Assembly (NCBI GenBank): GCA_020345945.1 | Contig: CP070773.1 | Coordinates: 46,070-56,153, forward strand | Direction: 5' to 3' | DNA: 10,084 bases | From: Candidatus Bathyarchaeota archaeon | GTDB taxonomy: Archaea > Thermoproteota > Bathyarchaeia > RBG-16-48-13 > GCA-020345945 | In this document: positions 5,862-10,084 of the stretch, in pieces | Layout: the number at the start of each line of letters is the position of its first letter | Numbering within the stretch: the stretch's first letter is position 1 | Notes under the pieces: model-generated | Seen by the model: the letters and a program-made list of their open reading frames with translations, nothing else | What the model was told of the DNA's origin: nothing | Databases searched by the model: none | Position numbers and translations under genes: made by a program

Positions 5862-6551
5862 TTACTTTAGGGTTTTGGTTTGCATAGTTCCTTGAGTGAT
5901 TCTACCCAGTTTCTCTAGAAATGGACCGTGAAGCCCTGCAGGCATCTCGATCACTGCAACCCAGGACCCGTCGATCTGCCACTCTTCTTTTTCAATCCTC
6001 CCAAAATCTTTTACAGCACCATAAGCCCTGGCAGCATACTCAGCAGGGATCTTCACCGCGATTCGAAGCTCCTCCATACTAATCGGCAGAATTGGACGTA
6101 ATGACTGAATTACATCCCTTGCCTGATCTTCTGCAGCTTTGAAAGGATCGATCGAGAGTCGTATCTCTTCCATTGCCTGTTCAATCCTCGTTGGCGGATG
6201 TGGTAGTTTTGTTCTCGGATCCATGCAGTGTCGGGATATGAAAGACACTATCTGTCGCCTCTTCTGTTCAATCAGTTGCCGTCGCTGAGTTGTTGTTAAT
6301 TGGAGTTCGCCATCTCTAAGGATTCGTTCAGCGATCTCTCGAGTATCTCCTGTACCGAACGCCGATACAAGCTTCTTCTCCGAAGCCTTCATGCCTTTCT
6401 TTGCATCGGAGAAGATGTCATCTATCACTAGAATATTTGAGAGGCTAACTTCCTTACCCAGAACATAGTCAAGAGCCTGTTCGGGCTTGACGAGAATTTC
6501 GAATCTTTCATTTCCAATCGAGATGCGAGCAGAGGTAAATTTCTCTGACAT
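5862..6551 (-). CDS. sbds: Ribosome maturation protein SBDS (Sdo1) homologue
   Basis: A 229-residue protein matching the three-domain SBDS family: an N-terminal FYSH domain (ERFEILVKPEQALDYVLGKE, then ILVIDDIFSDAKKGMKAS at about 41-58), a middle helical domain with LTTTQRRQLIEQKRRQIVSFISRHCMDP and PHPPTRIEQAMEE, and a C-terminal ferredoxin-like domain (LPISMEELRIAVKIPAEYAARAYG). The eukaryotic homologue works with the GTPase EFL1 to release eIF6 from the 60S subunit; archaea have aIF6, and the same role is inferred. The start is ATG 6551 or the GTG directly before it at 6554. The ATG overlaps the proteasome alpha stop as TGATG, and the only Shine-Dalgarno-like motif (AGGTGAT) runs into the start itself, so translation probably depends on re-initiation. 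Confidence 0.95.
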   Translation of the reverse strand: MSEKFTSARISIGNERFEILVKPEQALDYVLGKEVSLSNILVIDDIFSDAKKGMKASEKKLVSAFGTGDTREIAERILRDGELQLTTTQRRQLIEQKRRQIVSFISRHCMDPRTKLPHPPTRIEQAMEEIRLSIDPFKAAEDQARDVIQSLRPILPISMEELRIAVKIPAEYAARAYGAVKDFGRIEKEEWQIDGSWVAVIEMPAGLHGPFLEKLGRITQGTMQTKTLK

Positions 6552-7288
6552 CACCTACCAGCTGCCTTATCAGCATCCAACTTCTTGATATACTCTTTTT
6601 CCTCCTGCTCGTTAAGCATACGGAACTCTTTAGTCTCTGCAGGTATTACTGCAATTCGAACTTTAGATGGGTCCAGTGTCCCTTCAACAACCTTCGAGAG
6701 ACAACTTAAAGCTAAGATTATTGCCTGATCGAGACTCATATCAGTTTTATACTCAGCCTCCAAGACTTCTCTTGCGGCATCAGCTCCAGCACCTATCGCT
6801 GCCGCTTTATAGCCCCAATAAGCCCCACTGGGATCTGTGACGAAGAGCTTACTACCAGAGTCGTCCACACCTGTGAAGATCATGGAGACCCCGAAAGGTC
6901 TTACTCCTGCGTGTTGAGTATACATCTGCTTGATGTCGCAGACCTTCTTTGAGAGTCCCTCAATCCTTATCGGCTCATCGTACATTAGACGATTGCTCTG
7001 AGCATATACTCGGGCTTGATCGACGAGGATACGTGCGTCAGCACTCAAGCCAGCTATTGCTGTACCCAGATGATCATCAATCTGGAAAAGTTTCTGGACA
7101 AAACTTGGGTCCTGAAGCCTTGATGTAGGCTTCTCTTCAACTGCCAGAACTGCACCCTCAGAACAAGAGATACCTAGAGCTGTGGTACCACGCCTAACGG
7201 TCTCAAGAGCATATTCAACCTGGAATATCCGACCATCTGGGGAAAATACGGTTATTGCACGATCATAGCCACCTGGAGCTGCGAACAT
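6551..7288 (-). CDS. psmA: Proteasome subunit alpha
   Basis: A 245-residue 20S core particle alpha subunit. The alpha-type signature YDRAITVFSPDGRIFQVEYA occupies residues 8-27. It includes the gate residues Tyr8, Asp9 and Arg10, and Lys66 in QKLFQIDD matches the lysine that receives the HbYX tails of the PAN/ATPase activators. GVRPFGVSMIFTGVD and GAGADAAREVLEAEY follow. As an alpha subunit it has no catalytic Thr1; beta subunits are encoded elsewhere. I chose ATG 7288 rather than GTG 7300, ATG 7297 or ATG 7294 because GGTGAT lies 7 nt upstream of it, and because this start gives gate-residue numbering identical to the Thermoplasma acidophilum protein. It shares one base (TGATG) with the SBDS start. 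A 270-bp gap upstream probably holds its promoter. Confidence 0.97.
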   Translation of the reverse strand: MFAAPGGYDRAITVFSPDGRIFQVEYALETVRRGTTALGISCSEGAVLAVEEKPTSRLQDPSFVQKLFQIDDHLGTAIAGLSADARILVDQARVYAQSNRLMYDEPIRIEGLSKKVCDIKQMYTQHAGVRPFGVSMIFTGVDDSGSKLFVTDPSGAYWGYKAAAIGAGADAAREVLEAEYKTDMSLDQAIILALSCLSKVVEGTLDPSKVRIAVIPAETKEFRMLNEQEEKEYIKKLDADKAAGR

Positions 7289-7295
7289 TTCCATC

Positions 7296-7301
7296 ATCAC
7301 C
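7296..7301 (-). promoter_or_regulatory. Ribosome binding site selecting the proteasome alpha start
   Basis: GGTGAT on the minus strand lies 7 nt before ATG 7288. It overlaps the possible upstream starts GTG 7300 and ATG 7297, and sits too close to ATG 7294, so it argues for the 245-residue form. Confidence 0.6.
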
Positions 7302-7304
7302 TAC

Positions 7305-7318
7305 ATATTTCGAGATAT
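7305..7318. promoter_or_regulatory. Imperfect 14-bp palindrome just upstream of proteasome alpha
   Basis: ATATTTCGAGATAT is palindromic at 12 of 14 positions, centred on TCGA, and lies 3 nt upstream of the ribosome binding site. It also overlaps a TATA-like stretch (TATATCTCG on the minus strand). It could be a repressor or activator site or part of a promoter placing transcription start close to the gene. It is AT-rich, so chance is a real alternative. Confidence 0.3.
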
Positions 7319-7559
7319 ACAGTCTTGTTCATTTGTTCAAAGACTCCAATACAAAAACGTTTGGTTCAGATAATCGAGGACTAAACAATTCCTGAACGAG
7401 ATGCTGATAAAATACCAACTCCTGCATACGCAGTGATAAGAGAATTTATCTTTTGTAAAGCTCGACAGAGAGAACTCACGATGTGTTTGAGTGGAATATT
7501 CTGGCATGGAGGTACTCCAAACCTCTTCGGCTTGGCTACTGAATCCTTTACGGACGCTA
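7319..7559. other. Gap between Pop5 and proteasome alpha genes
   Basis: About 240 bp with no recognisable gene. On the minus strand, AAGATAAATTC (7442-7452) is a fair TATA-like candidate about 155 bp before the proteasome start. A 32-codon frame (ATG 7427 to TGA 7329, starting MQELVFYQHL) lies in the same direction but has no ribosome binding site and no recognisable motif. No tRNA-like fold or long inverted repeat is seen. The likely content is a promoter and leader for the proteasome-SBDS-exosome block. Confidence 0.45.
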
Positions 7560-7886
7560 TTATGAAAGGAAACGTCTCTTAGCAGCGTTGAGAGTACCTG
7601 AGACTCCCTTCACAGATATCGATACCTTCCTAGAACCGATCTGATCAATAAGAGCCATAGCAGCACGCAGATCCCATATGTCATCGTGATTACACCTAAG
7701 AATTCCTTCGCTACTTCTTTCATCGAAGAGAATTGGAGTGATACGAAGTCGACTCAGACCAAATTCTCCAAACAATATACCAATCGATTCCCTAATTGCT
7801 TCAAGTATCTCTCTGCCACTCAGATTATGTTCTGAGAGCACATGAAATATGACGTATCGTCTCCTAACGAGGTGAACAGGCATCAT
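7560..7886 (-). CDS. rnp2: RNase P protein component 2 (Pop5)
   Basis: A 108-residue Pop5/Rpp14-family protein. The N-terminus PVHLVRRRYVIFHVL is the usual basic first strand, followed by the helix SGREILEAIRESIGILFGEFG, and the hallmark segment ILRCNHDDIWDLRAAMALI, and it ends VSGTLNAAKRRFL. Pop5 pairs with Rpp30 and binds the catalytic domain of RNase P RNA, which removes 5' leaders from pre-tRNA. I chose ATG 7886 (or the adjoining ATG 7883) because GGAAGG lies about 5 nt upstream and homologues start near this point; an in-frame GTG at 7910 would add 8 residues. It overlaps the Rpp30 gene by 23 nt, so the two binding partners are made from coupled reading frames. Confidence 0.93.
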   Translation of the reverse strand: MMPVHLVRRRYVIFHVLSEHNLSGREILEAIRESIGILFGEFGLSRLRITPILFDERSSEGILRCNHDDIWDLRAAMALIDQIGSRKVSISVKGVSGTLNAAKRRFLS

Positions 7887-8604
7887 CTTTTCCTTCCTTA
7901 ATCCTAACACCCGAACTTATCTGTCGGGGATCAAGTCTTGCACGGTTTCTTTCTAGGATCGATTGGGGTATATTCGAAAGAGAGTCTAGAGCTGTCGGTA
8001 GGTTCATACCAATCAGATGGGCTATTGACGCTTGATCCATGGGGGAACGAAGCAAGTATTTGTCTGCGGCACCGCTAGAAATGACTACATTTACATGAAA
8101 TATCTTGGCCAGCTTTGCACATCTTCTCATCCAGGAAAGGAGGTCTATCCTTTCCTGACCTTTTGAGAGTATAAGGCTTGACAACTCAAACTCAACAGCT
8201 TTACCTGTCGAGGCAACAAGCCTAGCGATGGAAGGACTGAAGGCTGCTCCAGAGTCCTTGCTGGAAATTGAGATGAGATCGACACGATCATCACGAATAG
8301 CTGTCTTGGCTAGACCTCCGGACTTTGTATGAACCGCCGTAACCTCAAACGTTTTTTGGCTTTCTCTTAGATCACGGAGAAGTCGAGTCCTACTTCTAGG
8401 AGCCAGATCGATCCTTGCTGCAAGATCTATTCCGTATTCTCGGGATAACTGTTTTAGCAGCTTGAGATCCTGCTCCTTTGTCTTAAAATCAAGCTTTACA
8501 CCGAGAGCTGAGAAATTCATTGAGCAAGCAATATTTATCATACTCTTGAGATCTTCGGGGAGCATATTGCGTGAATCGATACCTAGATCAATGTATCTTC
8601 TCAT
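7864..8604 (-). CDS. rnp3: RNase P protein component 3 (Rpp30)
   Basis: A 246-residue protein of the Rpp30/Rpp1 family, which has a PHP-like TIM-barrel fold. It shows the initial strand YIDLGID, FSALGVKLDF, LAARIDL, then DLISISS (about residues 109-115), AVEFELSSLI, and VVISSGAADKYLLRSPMD, where the SSGA segment and the helix after it are characteristic. It forms a heterotetramer with Pop5 and activates the RNase P RNA in tRNA 5' processing. The start ATG overlaps the stop codon of the COG1325 gene as ATGA; only a weak GGAATTG is seen upstream. The last 15 residues or so are polar and probably disordered. The neighbour relation COG1325-Rpp30-Pop5-PsmA is conserved in many archaea. Confidence 0.93.
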   Translation of the reverse strand: MRRYIDLGIDSRNMLPEDLKSMINIACSMNFSALGVKLDFKTKEQDLKLLKQLSREYGIDLAARIDLAPRSRTRLLRDLRESQKTFEVTAVHTKSGGLAKTAIRDDRVDLISISSKDSGAAFSPSIARLVASTGKAVEFELSSLILSKGQERIDLLSWMRRCAKLAKIFHVNVVISSGAADKYLLRSPMDQASIAHLIGMNLPTALDSLSNIPQSILERNRARLDPRQISSGVRIKEGKDDACSPR

Positions 8605-9050
8605 GGTACAATTCCAATCTCCTTGCAGAGGGAATATACACCTCTGGATCGAACGTATCTTGGTGAAAACTTGATCTTGACTCGAACGGGATCATGCCGT
8701 CCAAGTCGAATATCCCCTACATAAGCCATCTGTTTATCAAATCTAAGGTAGAGAGAACCAGCCTTGTCAGACATTAGATCGAATCTTGATGCAATTACCT
8801 CCTTATCCGCGACAGTCAACTTCGTAGATATATGCTGAAGCGTTCTCTTAAGGAGATATTCATCCTCTATCTTTCCCCTTAACAGAATCAGGGAATTCTT
8901 GTAATGTCCTCTCATTTCTCTGCTTAAAATTCTGATTGCATCAGGATCTAGGGGGAGAATTGCGTTCACAAGAGCAGCTCTCACCCTGGCTGGATCCTCT
9001 GTTGAGTGCACTAAGGTTTGAAACTCAAGGCCAGATACAATACCTACCAT
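8601..9050 (-). CDS. COG1325 RNA-binding protein (predicted exosome-associated subunit)
   Basis: A 149-residue protein of the archaeal COG1325 family, predicted from gene context to be an exosome-linked RNA-binding protein. Visible family traits are GLEFQTLVHSTEDPARVRAAL at the N-terminus, MRGHYKNSLILLRGKI in the middle, and LYLRFDKQMAYVGDIRL followed by DPVRVKIKF near the C-terminus. The frame is open to an ATG at 9164, but I chose ATG 9050: the conserved region begins there, GGGGGAG lies about 10 nt upstream, and a TATA-like TTATATTT lies inside the would-be extension at 9147-9154. Its stop overlaps the Rpp30 start by 4 nt. Its biochemical role has not, to my knowledge, been settled; the RNA-related role is inferred from family and neighbours. 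Confidence 0.85.
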   Translation of the reverse strand: MVGIVSGLEFQTLVHSTEDPARVRAALVNAILPLDPDAIRILSREMRGHYKNSLILLRGKIEDEYLLKRTLQHISTKLTVADKEVIASRFDLMSDKAGSLYLRFDKQMAYVGDIRLGRHDPVRVKIKFSPRYVRSRGVYSLCKEIGIVP

Positions 9051-9146
9051 CTTAACGCGACTCCCCCTTTGAACTCTCGAAGCAAACCGTTCGTGACCAA
9101 CAGCATGCTCTATTGATATTTGTTTCAGATTAGTATTCAAATCTAG

Positions 9147-9154
9147 AAATATAA
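9147..9154 (-). promoter_or_regulatory. Candidate TATA box of the COG1325 / RNase P transcript
   Basis: TTATATTT on the minus strand is a classical archaeal TATA-like box. A start about 25 nt downstream gives a leader of about 75 nt before ATG 9050. Confidence 0.45.
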
Positions 9155-9190
9155 TAGATGTCATAGAGGCGCATATCGGATAGAATCAGG

Positions 9191-9244
9191 CTCTCCTCGA
9201 GAGATTAAACCCCTACCGAGGTTGATGCTAAATGAGGACTCCTC
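9191..9244. repeat. Two short inverted repeats in the eL15-COG1325 gap
   Basis: CTCTC/GAGAG around CTC (9191-9203) and the near-perfect palindrome GAGGACTCCTC (9234-9244) share the octamer CTCCTCGA (9193-9200 and 9239-9246). They lie between the eL15 stop and the COG1325 start, together with two TATA-like boxes. They may be part of a leader, an operator pair, or the 3' end of the eL15 transcript. The arms are short and no T-run follows. Confidence 0.25.
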
Positions 9245-9276
9245 GATTAGTAGTCTACAGTATTCACTTCAGACCT

Positions 9277-9284
9277 CTATTTAA
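9277..9284 (-). promoter_or_regulatory. TTAAATAG box directly after the eL15 stop
   Basis: The minus strand reads TTAAATAG immediately after the eL15 TAG stop, identical to the core of the candidate box before prefoldin beta. It is a second possible promoter for the COG1325-RNase P block, giving a leader of about 200 nt. Confidence 0.35.
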
Positions 9285-9707
9285 CTAGGCTGACTGGAGA
9301 CGGGGATTCACAAGTATGACTTCGAACCATTTATACAACCCATCCTCCCATGCCAAGTAGGAATTCAAGACTCTGAGATTTGGAAACTTGCGAGAAACCC
9401 TTTCCTCAGCGATTGTACGTAGGCTCTTTCCTTGGGAGAACTTTGTGACTCCTAGCCTCTTCTGCCGTCTGCCTAGAACGGGACGACGCTTTCTCGATCC
9501 TCCTCTCCTGACCTTCACTCGGGATAGAACAAAACCTTCCTTGGATCTATAACCAAGGGCTCTTGCACGACTGGGTTTTGTTGGAAGATCTATTCGTACT
9601 ATCGATGGCTGACTACGCCATTTGACAATTCTATCTCTCATCAAAGAACCAACAAAAGACTTCTTCGGTTCATTCCAAGCTTGGCGGAGATGCCTGTTCG
9701 CAGACAT
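9285..9707 (-). CDS. rpl15e: Large-subunit ribosomal protein eL15 (L15e), short form
   Basis: A 140-residue basic protein that binds 23S rRNA. Family markers are HLRQAWNEPKKSFVGSLMRDRIVKWR at the N-terminus, PTKPSRARALGYRSKEGFVLSRVKVRRGG, the basic RKRRPVLGRRQKRLGV, and the strongly conserved IAEERVSRKFPNLRVLNSY with EDGLYKWFEVILV. The usual archaeal and eukaryotic protein is about 190-205 residues and continues for some 45-50 residues after this point; here it stops at NPRLQSA. I find no continuation in another frame within the next 100 nt, so a simple frameshift is unlikely. I chose ATG 9707 because it aligns with family N-termini; a TTG at 9737 would add 10 residues. It is the first gene of the minus-strand cluster. 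Confidence 0.93.
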   Translation of the reverse strand: MSANRHLRQAWNEPKKSFVGSLMRDRIVKWRSQPSIVRIDLPTKPSRARALGYRSKEGFVLSRVKVRRGGSRKRRPVLGRRQKRLGVTKFSQGKSLRTIAEERVSRKFPNLRVLNSYLAWEDGLYKWFEVILVNPRLQSA

Positions 9708-9769
9708 GAAGGATCGCTTCTTCCAGAGGGGGTTCAAAGATTGGCTAGGCGGTCTGTTACATCACCCTA

Positions 9770-9777
9770 CTAATAAA
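9770..9777 (-). promoter_or_regulatory. Candidate TATA box of the eL15 gene
   Basis: TTTATTAG on the minus strand lies about 63-70 bp before ATG 9707. It would give a leader of about 40 nt. The same AT-rich spot overlaps the first possible ATG of the divergent GTPase gene and could also serve the plus strand. Confidence 0.4.
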
Positions 9778-10084
9778 TGCTTAGGAATGAATTAGCAGTC
9801 TCACCGAATCTTCTCAAGGAGAAGATTCAAGTTATTCGATCAAGAAGAGAAAAGGGGGGAAGCCCAGGGGACTGGAAGACCGTGATGGTTGGACTTGTAG
9901 GTAAACCTAACGTAGGAAAAAGCACCTTCTTCAGCGCCACAACAATGACTCCTGTACCGATAGCAAACTATCCGTTCACAACAATCAAGCCGAATCGTGG
10001 AGTAGCGTACGTGAGATCCCCTTGCGTCTGTGAAACTCTTGGTGTAGAAGATGACCCAGTAAACTCAGCCTGTATGAAAGGTAC
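9777..10084 (+). CDS. ychF: YchF/OBG-family translation-associated GTPase (5' part only)
   Basis: The frame reads into the right edge without a stop. It contains [17 protein letters not shown], the P-loop (G1) of the OBG/YchF group, followed by [18 protein letters not shown] (switch region of the family) and the [17 protein letters not shown] segment typical of archaeal members. These P-loop NTPases associate with ribosomes and often hydrolyse ATP instead of GTP; the G4 motif that decides this lies outside the window. The start is uncertain. ATG 9777 gives a 36-residue extension (including [17 protein letters not shown]) ahead of the domain, whereas GTG 9882 or ATG 9885 gives the usual N-terminus directly before the P-loop, with AGGGGA about 10 nt upstream. 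It is divergent from the eL15 gene. Confidence 0.9.
   Translation, partial: MLRNELAVSPNLLKEKIQVIRSRREKGGSPGDWKTVMVGLVGKPNVGKSTFFSATTMTPVPIANYPFTTIKPNRGVAYVRSPCVCETLGVEDDPVNSACMKG

Noticed and set aside
7887..7910. GTG 7910 as start of Pop5
   Set aside because: It would add residues not seen in the family, and GGAAGG lies at proper spacing before ATG 7886.
9180..9287. Frameshift explaining the short eL15
   Set aside because: Reading past the stop in all three frames shows early stops and nothing resembling the basic eL15 tail.
9708..9770. C/D-box small RNA in the eL15 leader (GTGATGT resembles a C box)
   Set aside because: No matching D box at suitable distance and no terminal stem; the motif is better explained as leader sequence.
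1..10084. tRNA, rRNA, CRISPR array, insertion sequence or defence island
   Set aside because: No cloverleaf-like region, spaced repeats, transposase motifs or terminal inverted repeats were seen; gene-free gaps are all under 300 bp and the genes are conserved housekeeping genes.

Overview
The window reads as a piece of an archaeal chromosome of moderate GC content. Nearly every gene belongs to a family that in prokaryotes is found only or mainly in Archaea: exosome subunits Rrp4, Rrp41 and Rrp42, SBDS, a proteasome alpha subunit, RNase P proteins Rpp30 and Pop5, a Brix-domain protein, KEOPS subunit Pcc1, prefoldin beta, and ribosomal proteins eL15 and eL43 (L37Ae). Shine-Dalgarno motifs (GGAGG, AGGTGAT) precede most genes and TATA-like boxes of the form TTAAATAG occur in the gaps. 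I cannot name the lineage from the sequence alone. The short eL15 could be a clue, but I cannot test it here.

Layout, from right to left. At the right edge (9777 to the end, + strand) is the 5' part of a YchF/OBG-family GTPase gene, transcribed divergently from everything else. From 9707 down to 410 all genes lie on the minus strand, tightly packed and often overlapping. In order of transcription they are eL15, a COG1325 RNA-binding protein, RNase P Rpp30 and Pop5, a 270-bp gap with possible regulatory sequence, proteasome alpha, SBDS, Rrp4, Rrp41, Rrp42, eL43, Brix protein, Pcc1, a 240-bp gap, prefoldin beta, a DUF3194 protein and a DHH-family phosphoesterase. After another gap containing an 8-bp hairpin, a minus-strand ABC transporter ATPase of the energy-coupling-factor type begins at 238 and runs off the left edge.

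This is the well-known archaeal exosome superoperon. RNase P matures tRNA 5' ends. The exosome (Rrp41/Rrp42 ring with Rrp4 cap) degrades or tails RNA. SBDS and the Brix protein act in large-subunit and rRNA maturation. eL15 and eL43 are structural ribosomal proteins. Pcc1 belongs to the tRNA t6A machinery. The proteasome and prefoldin handle protein turnover and folding. Likely internal promoters before the COG1325 gene, before the proteasome gene and before prefoldin would divide it into several transcription units.

I found no mobile element, CRISPR array, tRNA, rRNA or defence system, and no clearly new system. The points most worth checking are a 37-codon ORF translationally overlapping prefoldin beta, an eL15 lacking its usual C-terminal part, a possible N-terminal extension on the GTPase, a palindrome directly before the proteasome gene, and the DHH phosphoesterase and DUF3194 protein sitting at the end of the exosome cluster.
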